A stretch of 34,725 bases of DNA from Cochliopodium minus (taxonomy: Eukaryota > Discosea > Himatismenida > Cochliopodiidae). Made by a program: the position numbers and the translations under genes. The first letter of the stretch is position 1. Each line of letters begins with the position of its first letter. Under the pieces are notes generated by a model. That model searched no databases. It was given only the letters and a program-made list of their open reading frames with translations, and was not told the origin of the DNA. The DNA lies in contig JAMYWO010000059.1 of NCBI GenBank assembly GCA_024220525.1, positions 74,011 through 108,735 on the forward strand. The letters are read 5' to 3'. Positions 10,956 through 23,200 of the stretch are shown here, piece by piece.

Positions 10956-13900
10956 ATGAAGCTGAAAAAGTTAATCACCAAATCAAAATTTAACAAGAGT
11001 TCTTTATTCAAGAATCAATTCAATTTGTTCAACTCTAAACATAGATTTCTCCAAAAATACAGCCAACAATTTATTGGCAATAATCTGTTGATGAAGGGAT
11101 TATTCATTGGTGGAAGCTTGCTCACTGTGGCCATTGTCACTGTATATGCCAACAATGAAGAGTCCAAAGAAAATGATAAAGAAGATAAACAAATTGAGAA
11201 AAAGAAAGAAGAAAATAAAGAAGAACCAAGAATCTATAGGGTAAAAAAAAGAAAAGATAAGGATTATTGATTGAAGGAGAATTAAAATTTTCATATCTCT
11301 AACGGCCAAAAAAATATTTATTTTAAATTTCATGTGAATATAAATATTTAATATAATCATTTTTATTTAATACGATTATCTAACAAATAAATTTTTATTA
11401 TTCTCCAAAATTTAGATTGTTCTCACTGGGGGTATTAATTTAAATAAATTTAAATTTAATATTTATTGATTAAATTAATTTTAATTTTAAAAAAAATAAT
11501 TGAATCAAAATTAATCCAATTTATAAACAAAGGACCTTGTTCGGGAAAAAGTAAATTAAAAAAATTTTTTTTTTTTTAATTAAGTTTAAAAAATTTTTTT
11601 GTATAGGTACCGCAATGTCCAAGCTTAGTGATCAATTGATCTCACAAGGTAAAAAAGAAAAAAATTATTTTTCTTTCTTCTTTCTTTCATTCTTTTATTT
11701 TTGGTGTTAAACTTTTCTTCCAAAACAAAGGTTTTAAAGTCTTCATCGTACCTGAGATACCAACCATCATGTTGACAGGTGGAGCAACCTACAGGTTCAA
11801 CCAATTTTTTTTATTATTAAATGTTTTTTTTTTTCATTTTTTTATTAATTTTTTATTAACATTATTTTATCAATTTATTTCATTTTCATTATTTTATTAT
11901 TTTTTATTATTTTATTATTTTATTAATATTATTTATTATTATTTTATTATTTTGTTATTTATTATTATTTTATTATTTTATTGTTTTATTTTTCATTTTT
12001 ATTTGTTTTTGTTTTTATTTTTGTTTTTATTTTTAATTTTATTAATATTTTTTATTTATTAAATTTAAAAATGTTTTTAAATTTTTTTTTTTCATTATTA
12101 TTTATTTTTACTTTTTTAAAAAGAAATACATCACAACAAGAGTTGATTCATTTTGAGGACAACGTGTTAAAGATACAAATGATGATGGAAGAGTCTTTCT
12201 ACGACATCGCAAAGTCCACCGGAAAAGACTGCGTCATTCTAATGGACCGTGGTGTAATGGACATTTATGCTTACAGTAAAAAAAATATTAAAAAATTATA
12301 AAAAGATATAAAAATTAAAAAATAATAAAAAAAATTAAAAAAATTAAAAATCATAAATATAAAAAATAAAAAAATAAAAAAATTAAAAATTAAAAATTAA
12401 AAATTAAAAATTAAAAATTAAAAATAGTTTAGTATTAAATATAAAAATAATATTAAGAATAAATAATAAATAATAAAAAATAAATAAAAAATAGATTTAA
12501 AAATTGAAAAATAAAATTTTTTTTTTTTTTTGCTTTCAAGTTCCTTCTGAAATTTGGTCAATTTTGTTGGAAGGTAATTTACATATTTTATTTTAATTTT
12601 TTATTATTATTTTGATTGATTCCCTTAAATAAACCAAACTTCTTTAGAAAACAAACAAACAAATGTATCTTTGAGAGACAGAAGATATGATGCAGTTATA
12701 CATTTGGTAATTTTCAACTTAATTTTTTGATTTTTTATTTTTAAAGATAGGGATGTCCAAAAATATTACAACAGTTTAAATTTTGTTAGTAAAAATTTTA
12801 TATCCGCTAACAAAGTTGTAATATTTGGACATGTCTATTTTAAAGATTAATTTTTTTTATTATTTTTATTATTTTTATTTATTTTTTTATTTTTTAGTTT
12901 TTTTAGTTTATTATTTTTATTATTTTTTTTATTTTTATTATTTTTATTATTTTTATTATTTTTTTATTTTTTTATTTTTTTTTAATATTTTTTATTTTCA
13001 TTTTTTGTTTATTATTTTATAGGTCACTGCGGCAATAGGTGCGGAGGAATGGTACACCACCCAAAACAACAGTGCAAGAATGGAAACTGCAGAGGAAGCC
13101 AGAATGCTCGACAAGATGACCCTCAATGCATGGATAGGTATGGAAATTAAATAACTTTAAATTTAATTAAATAAAAATTTTAAATAATTTAAAAATAAAA
13201 TAAAAACAACAAATTAAAAAAATAAAATATTTTAATTAAATTTAATTTTATAGGACACAAAAATCTTTTCATTGTTGATAATTCCACAAATTTTACTGAA
13301 AAAATAAACAGGTAAAAATTTCATTTTTTTTTTGTTTTTTTTTTTGTTTATTTTTTTATTTTTTTTTATTTTTTAAAAGAGTGATCAAAAGTTTAAGGGG
13401 AACTGTTGGACTTCCTAAATTGGAAGAAAATGAGAACGTTTTCAATGTGATTTCAGTTAATCTCGAAAATTCCTCTTCCCAATGCGGAAGGCTCGAATCT
13501 TTTGAAGAAGAAGAGTTTGTGCTTCAATCAAACAATCCTGACTTGTTCCCTTCTTTGATTAAAAGAGGGTAAAATAAAAAGAATTTTTTAATTTTATTAA
13601 TATTTTTTTATTTTTTTTCTTTTTTTTTTTAAAAAAAATCATTTTTTATTTTATTAATATTTTTTTTTTTTTCTTTTTTTTTTTTTGAAAAAAATATCAT
13701 TTTTTATTTTTTTGTTACCATTCTTAACATTTTTTTGTAAAAGGCAAAACGGATCTTTTGTTTACTTTTACAATGTCAAAAAAACAGATGAGTTTGGAAA
13801 CCCTATCACCAATTCCCGCATCATCAACGCCAGAGAGTTCATCACCCTCAAGACTAACTGCCATACCACTCCCCAAAGTAAAAGGGTTACATTTTTCGAG

Positions 13901-14157
13901 TATCAAAACAATTATTTCACATTGGAAACCTCTGAGAATGGAAACCAGGTAAAAAAATTTTAATTTATTTTTTAATTCCAATTTTTTATTTTTTTTTTTT
14001 ATTCATTTTTTTTTATTTATTTATTTTTTTTAATTTTAATTTATTTTTTATTAATGAAAAAAAAAAGATTTTGAGGTTCAAACTTCGTAAAGGAGAAAAC
14101 AAATTTGAAATCCCTGATTTCATTGTATTGGGAGAACGTATCAAGCAAGAAAAATGA
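10956..14157 (+). CDS. TTD14-like P-loop protein (AAA_28/NadR-like plus CYTH-like domain) with N-terminal TM anchor
   Basis: Thirteen exons: 10956-11240, 11416-11431, 11533-11550, 11607-11648, 11731-11794, 12124-12275, 12541-12573, 12648-12706, 13023-13137, 13254-13311, 13380-13568, 13744-13948 and 14068-14157; 441 aa. Drosophila TTD14 (TRPL translocation defect 14) binds GTP and PtdIns(3)P and works in receptor-channel trafficking. Seen here: Walker A GGPCSGKST (100-108), KVFIVPE, DCVILMDRGVMDIYAY (about 177-192), RDRRYDAVIHLVTAAIGAEE, LDKMTLNAWIGHKNLFIVDN, and a C-terminal beta-rich CYTH-like part with FVYFYNVKKTDEFGNPI and ending in GERIKQEK. Residues 1-44 are Lys/Asn/Phe/Ser-rich; 45-65 form one TM helix; 66-92 are Lys/Glu-rich. 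This anchor precedes the P-loop directly and differs from fly TTD14. It converges on the RasGEF gene, 93 bp away. Confidence 0.85.
11416..11431 (+). other. 16-nt microexon (start of Walker A)
   Basis: Flanked by tttag and gtatta. It encodes IVLTG plus the first base of the next Gly, and with the following 18-nt exon builds the P-loop. Confidence 0.8.
11533..11550 (+). other. 18-nt microexon (centre of Walker A)
   Basis: Flanked by aaag and gtaaat. It encodes G-PCSGK-S with split first and last codons; it carries the catalytic P-loop Lys (about 106). Confidence 0.82.
12738..12847. mobile_element. MITE-like inverted-repeat insertion in a TTD14-gene intron
   Basis: Two arms face each other: tagggatgtccaaaaatatt (from 12748), continuing acaac, and gttgtaatatttggacatgt (12815-12834), continuing cta. 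They pair over about 22 bp with few mismatches. The inner segment holds a second short pair (gttag / ctaac). The word ttttaaaga flanks both sides (12739-12747 and 12838-12846), as expected of a 9-bp target-site duplication. No coding capacity. It lies in the intron 12707-13022. Confidence 0.55.
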
Positions 14158-14250
14158 ATGAACAAGATTTTATTTAAATTAAAAATAACCAAAAATTCAT
14201 ATTTAAAAAAAATCTTTATTATTTTTGTTTTTTGTTTTTTATGTTGTGTT

Positions 14251-17200
14251 TTAATTTTCGACAATCTCTTGTGTTTTGGATATTTTCAATGTTGCTGCAT
14301 TGATAGAAAAAGCCTGGAGATCAAGTATGCTGTATTTTTCGGCCAATTTGAAAGCAATGAACCGGAAATACTTGATACTCATCAAAGGATTATTTTTCAT
14401 CAAAGCATCAAGAAAGAATCCTTTTCAAACAAATTAAAAAAATAAAAAATTAAATGAAAAAATTAATAAAAAATAAAAAATAAAAATATAAACCTTCTAT
14501 TGTTGTTAAAACTACATCAGTTTTTGCAATTAAATTGGCAACGTTTATTGGATTTATCAAAAAATTAGTTTCTCCAAACGTTTCTCCTTCCTTGATGACA
14601 CCCACTTCACTTTTGTCTTTTCTGTAAAATTTGGGAACGTTTTTTTTCTTTTTGTTTTTCTTGGATTTTTTTTTGTCTTTCTTTTTCTGTGATTCATGTT
14701 CGAAAGAGACAGCTATTGTTCCTTTTTGAAGAAAATAGAAATTGTGATCTATTGTGCCTTGTTTTGCAATTATTTCTCCTTTTTTGAATTTCATTATTCT
14801 TGAACCTTCAAAGTAGGTAGATTAAATTAAAAAATTTTTAAAATGAAAATATGAATAATAAAAAATAAAATGAAAAAAAATAAAAAAAATTGAAAATTAA
14901 AAAAATAAAGAATAAAAAATCATCAACAATAAAATAAAAAAAAAAAATAAAAAATAAAAAATAAAAGAATTGAAAAATAAAAAAAAATAAGAAAAATTAA
15001 AAAAAAAAAATAAAAAAAATAAGAAATAAAAAAATATAAAATAAAAATTTTCTACCATTCATCAGTTGAACCCAGTCAGATTTAGTAAGAGAATGGTCAA
15101 AAAGATCCTGATAGTTTTTCTTCTCTTTTTTCTCATGTGAATTTTCTTTCTTTTCTTCAATTTGATTGAAAAGTTTGCTTTTTTTCTGTAAAACACTGGA
15201 GAAACTCTCGATATCTTTTGAGTGAAATTTGAAATGGTAGTTCATAGAGTTTTCTTGGAAAAGAACGCATTTTTCTTCCTTTATCACTTCGTATGACTTT
15301 ATGTTTTTGTATTTTAAAAGTTCGTAGAAATTGTTCCCAAACAATGTTCCTTTTTAAAAAATGATTTTTTAGAAAAAAATTAATCTTAAATTTAAATAAA
15401 ATTAAATAAAATTTTTCAAAAAATAAATAAAATAATTTAATAAAAATAAAATAAATTTAAATAGATTTTTATAATTTAATATGAATAAATCCATATTAGA
15501 TTTATTTTTAAAAAGATAAAAATTAAAAAGTTTTTACCTTGAAAAATAATGAACTTCATTTTTTTAAAAAATTGAAAAAATAAATAAATTTAAAAATAAA
15601 TCAAAAAAAAATTAAAATATAATTTTTTTTTTGTACATTTTCGAAAGTGTGGAGATCTCCTTTCAGAATGAGACGCTGAGAATGAGAAGAGACATTGGAG
15701 AAAGTTTGTTCGACATTGTTTCCCAGAATTTTAAGCAATTTGGAAAAAGGGACGCCCACACTGTTATTCATCAAGTGGCTCATCGAAATTCTTTTTTTGT
15801 TGTTGGAGTCAAAGTTGGAGTCGAAAGAGAGGTTATCGTAACTTATGTTCTTCACCAATTTTTTACTGTCACTAAATCCAAGTTCGCTGCTACATTTTAT
15901 TTTTTTAAAAAAAAAATAAAAAGATTTAAAATTTAAAAATTGAAAAATAATTATCAAATAAACAAAATTTAAAAAAATTTAAAGGTAATTAAAAATAAAT
16001 TTTTTTTTTTTGAAAATTACAAAATCGAAAATAAAAAACAAAAAATTTTAATGAAAAATCAAAATACAATGTTTATAAAATCGAAATTAAAAACAAAGAA
16101 TTAAAAAAAATTTTAAATGAACAAAATTTGAAGGGAAGTAAAAACAAATTTGAAAAATAATGTTTGTAAAATCGAAAAATGAATAGAATTAAAAAAAAAA
16201 AAAAAATGATAATTTTAAAAACGATATTTTTTTATTTTAAATATAAAAAAAAAAAAAATGAAAAAAAAATAAATATTAAGTAAAAATCAATTAAAATTTA
16301 GAAAAGTAAGTTAACCTGACTGAATTCTCGTCTTCAGTAGAAATTTCTTCATGAAGATGGTTGACGTTGTTAGTGCTAGTGTTCAACTTGTTGAGATCGA
16401 CAGTGCTGTTCTTCAAAATCAACAAGTTGTTGGAAGAACTGTTGTGAGAGGCATTGTTGAACTCGTCATTTTCGTTATAAATGGGCAACAAATAACCATT
16501 CCTCACTTTGATTTTGTAGGACAATTGGATGATGAGATAACGGTAAAAAATGGAGGCGATCTTGGGGTTTTCTACGAGGGTCTTTTGCAGATCTGTGTTC
16601 TTTATGATCGTCGCTGTGCAGGTTCCGTCTGCGTAGATCGTCACTGGGTATTCTGGGTTCAATGTCGGGAAGATGCACAGTGTTCCTATTAAGTCTGGCG
16701 CAGACAGTTTTGTAATTTCCAACGAAATCTAGTATTTTTTTAAAAAATAAAATGAGAATAAAATGAATTATTAATAAAAAAATTAAATTTAAAAAATTAA
16801 AATTAAAAATGAAATAAGAATAAATAAAATTAAAATTAAAACAATAAAAATAAAAATAAAAAATTTCATTAAAATTGAATTAAAATAAAATTAAAATAAA
16901 AAATTTAATTAAAAATTGGATTAAAAAAAAATAAAAATAAAAAAACTCAATAAGAAAAATGTTATAATAAAAATAAAATAAAAATATTAAATTAAAATCA
17001 ATATCATTTAGTTTTAATTTTAAATAAAATTTTAATTATTTTTTTTTTTACGAGTTGCTTTTTGTTTTTTTGTTTGAGAACAACAGAACCAGACTCCAAC
17101 CTACAAAAACAATTCACAGGATCCCCTTGCTTGAAAAGGACAGCCTTCTTTGGAAACTTCTGGGGCATTTTGTTGAAAATGAGTTTCCATTCCTCCTTGT

Positions 17201-20060
17201 CAAACTCCAAATCGGTGAAATCTTTTTCTATTTTTAATCTCATTTTTTTGATTTGTGCGTTTAATCTGTAAGCTATCAAACTCGATATTAATGCAAGTGG
17301 AGGTGATCTAAAAAAATTTTTTTTATTATTTTTATTATTTTTTTATTAATCATTTTTTTTAAAGTAAAGTTTTTCTTACGGCATATTGGCTGTGAACACA
17401 ATGAAAGAATTTTCCTAATTATATTTTTTATTTAATATTTTATTTTATTTTAATGATTATTTTTTTTTTGTTAATTATTTTGTTTTTATTGATTAATTTT
17501 TTTGTTAACTAATTTTATTTTTATTATTTTGAAATTTTGAAATTTTATTTTTATTTTAATATAAGATTAATTTTTTTATTTTTTTATTTTTTTTTTACAG
17601 TTATAGTTTTTTGGACCCTAGATTTTAGTTTTTGTAATATACTCTGATTTTCATTATTGGAGACAATTTCTGTCTCTTCTTTTTGGGTATCCAAAGTGGT
17701 ACAAAGAGCTCTGATCTGGAAAACGTGCAAAAGAGGGGAATCGTACAAAATATATTTTACAATTTCCTTAAACTTGTTTGGAATATCCATTTTGAAAGGT
17801 TTATTAAACTCATATCCCTTTATAAAAAAATTTTAATTTTTTTTTTTTGATTTTTATATTTTTATTAAGAAATATCATCATTTAATATTTTTTTATTTTT
17901 TATTTTAAGTTTTATTCTTTATTTTTTATTTATTATTTATTATGTTTTGTTTTATATAATTAATTTTGACTATTTATATTCTAGATTTTATTTTATTTTA
18001 TTTTATTTTATTAGATTTTATTTTAATTTCTAATTTTAAGTAATTGTTTATCTTTATTTGTTTTTTTTTATTTTTTTATTTTTTAAAAATTTTTATTACA
18101 AAGTTAACTCTTATCGCACAACCAATATCACAAAACTTTGAAAAATTCATGAAGGAAGAAATGAGATCAGGAGACTTGAAATCTATTTCTGTGACATCAG
18201 AAATGAGACTCCCTATGAAAGGAAGCTTGAAATCAAGAATAGAGTTCATAGACTGGTAATATCTTTTATACCCTTCAGTGTGATCCATTATGTAATTCAA
18301 ATTTGAAAGTTTTGTTTTAGATTTATCAGGTACATCCTTTTAAAAAAAAAAATAATTATTTTTTAATTTATTTTCATTTATTTTTTTATTTATCATATAT
18401 TTATTTTTTGAAATTTTTTTTTTATTGTTTTTTTTGATTGTTTTATTTATGTTTTAATTATTTTTTTATTTACTATTTTTATTATTTTTGTTTTTATTTT
18501 TATGTTTTTTAATGATATTGTTTTTTTTTTACGTCCCAAGTTTTTTCCAAAGAAAGAATTGCTTCACCTTGAAGACCATCTAAAACTTCTTTAACCCCAT
18601 TGAAATTCCCCAACTTCAAAAATTCCTTTAAAAAATGAAAATAATTTGAAATATAAAAATTAAAATTGAAACAAAATAAAATTAAAATAAAATAAAAATG
18701 AAATTGTTTTTACATATGCCAATTTAATCAACCAAATAATTAATAAAGCGCGATTTTCTATTGTCTTCGTGGAGACAATCTCGCTGGATATCCAATTCAC
18801 CACATTAGAGAACCAAATATAGTAACGAGAAATATTATTACAAGATATGTTGCTATTTTCGATATTCCAAGACCTCGCTAAAAGTTGTCTTTCAAAAAAA
18901 AAAGATTTAATTCAAAATAAATATCAAAATAAAAATAAAAAAAAATGATTGAAACTAAACTTTGAATGAAATAAAAAAATTTAAAAAATAAAAATTGATA
19001 ATTTTTTTTTTTACCTTGTAGTTAGACTTGATATTATTTTTTGTTCAATTATAGTAATTGTCTTTGCCACTTCTTCTATTGGAAAAGTGGACAAGTGAGA
19101 GCTTTTTTCTCTGTTGACCATCACGTTGAAATCTGTGACGTTGTGCTCGTCCATGAAGAGATCTGCGTTTTCTTTTCTCTTGATTATATTTTTGTTGGAC
19201 AAGATGGATTCTATGTCCTTGTAAATCATCTTTTCAAAATGTGATTCAAAGTGATCTATCTTCTTTAGGAACTCTCCCAATCTTTTTTTGAGCTTTCTGT
19301 CGTAATCAAAATCTTCTTGGGTTGATATCCATCTGTACAGGAAGAATGATATCGACTGTTTGTATCTCTTTTTTTCCTCTTCTTTCACCTTTTTATCATA
19401 TTTCGAGATTATTGTGTTCAATAGATCATTGGAACTGATGAAGGATGGATATGTAAGCAAGAAATTATCTATCCATTGAAGATATCCTAATATATAATTG
19501 TTTTTGTAAAGTATCATTAAAATTGGGTCCCATTTTCATTTGTATTCTTGATTTAAAAAGGGATATATATCGTTATATTCGAAATATTTTTGTTCCTTTC
19601 AAAAAAAAATTTTTATTTTTTTACCTTTTGTCTTGGATACAAACATTTCATCTAGATACTCTTCTATTTTCTTATTTTGAAGATTATTTTTTTCCAATCT
19701 TTTTGTAAATGGACAATGATTAAAGTGTAAGCAATTAAAATCCAAAGAAGGATAATGATCTCTTCTTAATATCGTTGTATCATCTTTCTCTTCTGTTTGA
19801 AATCTTTTACTTTTTCTTCTGTTTGAATAATAAATTATATCTTTTAAAATTATCCAATCAAAAATAGATTTGGGTTACATATAGATCTCGAATTGTGATG
19901 ATGTTTGTATATTTGAAAATGATTCAACATAATTGTGATAATAATGGAGGATATTTTCTTTTTTTGGATTCACATCAATTCCTAAAAGTTAAATTTGATT
20001 CATTAACTTGGTTAATCTTTGAATATGAATATTTAATAGTTTGTTACCTTCCTGAATCAT
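14251..20060 (-). CDS. GbpD-like Ras/Rap GEF: REM - RasGEF - cNMP - GRAM - cNMP
   Basis: Sixteen exons: 20060-20048, 19981-19879, 19818-19625, 19486-19015, 18888-18714, 18625-18533, 18336-18100, 17817-17599, 17414-17380, 17307-17052, 16728-16316, 15889-15637, 15553-15538, 15349-15056, 14805-14494 and 14420-14251; 1084 aa. Domains: REM (about 90-205; FLLTYPSFISSNDLL), RasGEF (about 245-490; IEEVAKTITIIEQKI, WISSEIV, GNFNGVKEVLDGL, KTWD, LPFIGSLISDVTEID), cNMP fold 1 (about 540-660; FKQGDPVNCF, LIGTLCIFP), GRAM (about 785-880; LILKGDLHTFENFIIFQGTL), and cNMP fold 2 (about 925-1075; FKKGEIIAKQGTIDHNFYFL, GETFGETNFL). This order equals Dictyostelium GbpD, a Rap GEF, and differs from Epac, where cNMP precedes the GEF. 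Predicted to load GTP on a Ras/Rap protein at membranes. Both cNMP folds lack the usual phosphate-binding Arg. The N-terminal joins (exons 1-3) are the least certain. Confidence 0.87.
15538..15553 (-). other. 16-nt microexon inside the GRAM domain
   Basis: ttcattatttttcaag with flanking gaag and gtaaaa. It encodes FIIFQ and the first base of Gly, joining DLHTFEN to GTLFGNN. The result matches the GRAM pattern of a GxLy-T-N-icF strand followed by a second strand. Confidence 0.75.
15890..16315 (-). repeat. Long intron with imperfect internal repeats
   Basis: 426-nt intron of the GbpD-like gene. On the plus strand the words aaaatcgaaa, aacaaaatttg/aaa and aatgttt(a/g)taaaatcg recur near 16020, 16078 and 16160, suggesting degenerate local repeats. 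No exon is needed here because the flanking exons join in phase. Confidence 0.45.
16729..17051 (-). other. AT-only intron within the first cNMP domain
   Basis: 323 nt, nearly pure A/T, between KKQL and ISLEITKLSAPDLIG. I see nothing else in it. Confidence 0.6.
20048..20060 (-). other. 13-nt first coding exon of the GbpD-like gene
   Basis: ATG ATT CAG GAA G followed by gtaaca. It joins in phase to IDVNPKKENILHYY (exon 2). No other in-frame ATG leads into exon 2. The start is plausible but rests on frame alone. Confidence 0.5.
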
Positions 20061-20200
20061 TTTTTTTTTTAATTATTTTTCTTCAATCAAAATTTCAATT
20101 CTTTTGATGATATAAATTATCAAATCAAAATTCAAATTAGTTTCATCAACGAGAAAACTGAACAAAATATTTTCTCTGTTTAAAGAAATTAAAAAAAAAA
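20061..20200. promoter_or_regulatory. Divergent intergenic region GbpD-like / ankyrin gene
   Basis: 140 bp between opposing ATGs. The ankyrin start is preceded by an A-run (attaaaaaaaaaaATG). Both promoters must fit here or inside the neighbours. No motif is assignable. Confidence 0.4.
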
Positions 20201-23200
20201 ATGAAAGAAAACATCTTTGACAATAATTTTTGGATTAAAGGGACTTTATATCTTAATTTCGAACCCCTATATTTAAATTCAAATTATTATGAAACATTCA
20301 CAGTGGATGATCAATATAGTGCAAAATCATTGGATGAATATAGATGGGAGGATTATAATTCAAATAATCAGAATATTCTAACAAATTTTGATTCTCTTTT
20401 AAGCTTTTCTCCAATAAAAAATGAAGATAAGAATAATCCAATGACCCAAAATAAAAAGATGTTTGTATTTAGAAAATCATCGAATAATACCAAAAATATA
20501 AACAAAAATAAGGAAATAGAGGAAGAGAATTCTTCAGATGAGGATTTATTCTCATCCTCAAATCAAATTTCAACAAAGAATGAAGAAACATTATTCAATA
20601 CCATAAATAACAATAAAATCAATAGGAAATCATCTAATTTCGATTTTAATTTCGATTTCTCACAAAATACAATCAATCCATTCGAGAACATTATTAATCC
20701 TTTTGAAATAACTTCTGATGTGAACAATACAAAAAATAAAGAAGAAAGTAATACGAGTGTTTTTGTTTTTGGTTCTCCATCGAAAGACACTCCCACCAAG
20801 AAAAAGACTCCCAAAAAACAAAACTTATCAATTTCTTTTGAAGATCCCTTTGTTGTTTATACAGAACTGAAAGAAATGATAATCAATAATAAGACTAACG
20901 AATCTAGATTTGGAGTTCTTTTGGACAAAATGTACAAAATAGACATTTGCACCGAAAAAGGAGACACCCTTCTCTATTACTCTCTTTTACATAACTGTAA
21001 ACTTGAAACAATATCTCTTCTTCTTTTTAAAAAAGCAAACCCAAACATAATGATAGATGTTAAAAATATGTTAAATTTTGCAATAGAAATTAACAGAGAG
21101 GACGTAATAGGTACCCAATACAAAATTTATTTAATATTTACTTTTCTTTAATCAATTTTTTATTTTTTTATTTTTTTATTTGTAAATTTTAGAAATATTA
21201 ATTGAACACAAAGCTGATGTGACAAACCTTTACCCATTGAAAGGAGCAATTGACAAAAACTTTTCTTTGCGTACAATCGACTTACTTTACAAAAAAGGCG
21301 CGATTTTGCCTTTCCAGAGTTCTCCTCTCCACTACCTATTCTTCAACAAAATAGAAAAAGAAGGGTATATAAGCTACTTTATTGACAACCAAGATCTCAA
21401 TTTAACCAATTTTGATAAAGAAACTCCTCTACATCTTTGGTGCAGAAAAATTTCTTCTTCAAGTAAATTTATTGATCACATGTTGCTTAAAAAAGCAGAC
21501 GCAAATTTAATCAATAGCATGGGTGAATCTCCTCTCACTTTTTCCCTCAAAAACAATCCCTCCATCGAAGTTATCGGCTCTCTTTTATCCAACTGCAATA
21601 ATGTTATAAACAAGTATTCGGAAAACAAAGAGACTTTGTTCCTCTCTTACTTGAAAAATGAAAATTTTAAGATAGACATCTTAAAACTCTTTCTTGAAAA
21701 GAAAGCAAATCTTAATGTTTGCAACGATAGACACGAAAATTCTCTTAACATATATCTGAAGAGAAATAAAATAGATTTTGAAGTTTTAAAGATTCTTCTC
21801 GAAAACAATGCTTCTCCAAATATCGTCAACTCTTCTAAATCTCCTTTATTTTATGCTTTGAAAAACAATAATTATGATTTCCTCAAATTACTCTTTGAGA
21901 ACAAATGCGACACAAGCAATTTTCGTTTCCAGTTACTCCAAAACAAACTCAACAACCTTTCTCTCAAGTCTTTTTCTCTTCTTTTAGAAAACAAAGCAAA
22001 TCCTAATGCCAAAAGTTTCAAAGGAAATTATCCTCTTTATTACGCTTCTTTTTGCACAAATGAACATGTAAAACTTCTCATTGAACATAAAGCTAAAGTG
22101 AAATCTTCTGTGGTTGAAAAAATTCTTAAAGGGAAGAACAAAGAAAAAATTAACAGTAGATTACTCCAAATATTTCTTGAGGAAAAGCCAAACTTAAAGT
22201 TCAATCCTTTTCAATTTATTTCCAGATCAGATTTGATGAAGTATCCTGTAATCAAACTTCTTTTGGAAAATGGATTTGATCAAAATATTGTCTTTGAGAA
22301 CACCACCTTCTTCCTTGAATATCTTTCAGCAGGTTCTGTTGAATTGAATGTGATCAAACTTTTGGTTGAAAATAACGCAAACATCAACATTATTATTGAA
22401 AACAATTCCACTTTGAACTGTGCTTTTCAAAATGGAAACGTTTCTTTTGGAATGATCTCTTATTTGTTTGAAAAAAAGATTGATCCTAAAAAACAAAACA
22501 CAACTCCTTATCTCCACTCTCTCATTGAAAACAAAAAATTGAAAAAACATTATGAAATTTTGAAATATTTGATTGAAAATGGAGCGAAAATTAATCAGAA
22601 AAACTCTAGTAAAGAAAATATTTTGCAAGTTCTTCTCAAATCAAGTGGAGTGGATGTAAATAAAAGTTTGGTAACTTTAATGATTGAATCCAAAATTGAT
22701 ATTGACTCTCAAGATATTGATGGAAACACTGCTTTACATATTTCTAATTCAAACTTTACTACTTGGTTTTTTCTTGAGAACAAAGCAAATCCCAATATTT
22801 TGAATTATAAGGGACTTTTACCTTACACTGGTAAATCAAAAGACCAAAATGAAATTTATGAGAAATTTGGTGTTAAAATTATCAAAAGAGGGTTTAGTGG
22901 TAAAATATTTTTTTTTCAAAAATTTTAAAAACATTTTTATTATTAAAAAAATTTTTTTTTTTGATTAATATTTTTATAAAGGGTTGTTTGAAAGGAATGA
23001 TATCGAAGAAATTAGGTCAGTATTAAAAGATATTGAACTTGCAAAATGTGAAGAATCAGGAAATTCTTTTCTGGTGAAATACCTCAAAACACAACAGGAC
23101 ATAAAAGAAGAGATTGTCAATTTTTTGATAGAAAAAAAATCAAACGTTTCGAACAAAAACAACAATGCCCTCCATTTTTCAGCCACTAATCCCAATATTT

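Noticed and set aside
11769-12301. Phe/Leu/Ile-rich ORFs suggesting a membrane protein
   Set aside because: They are T-run intron read-through next to true TTD14 exons (11731-11794 and 12124-12275).
13758-13952. 64-codon Ser/Pro/Thr ORF in the TTD14 gene
   Set aside because: Wrong phase relative to exons 11 and 13; the chosen frame gives the CYTH-like FVYFYNVKKTDEFG.
14158-14445. 95-codon plus-strand ORF after the TTD14 stop
   Set aside because: Antisense to the last RasGEF-gene exon, which completes the second cNMP fold.
16351-16692. 113-codon plus-strand Val-rich ORF
   Set aside because: Antisense to exon 11 of the GbpD-like gene.
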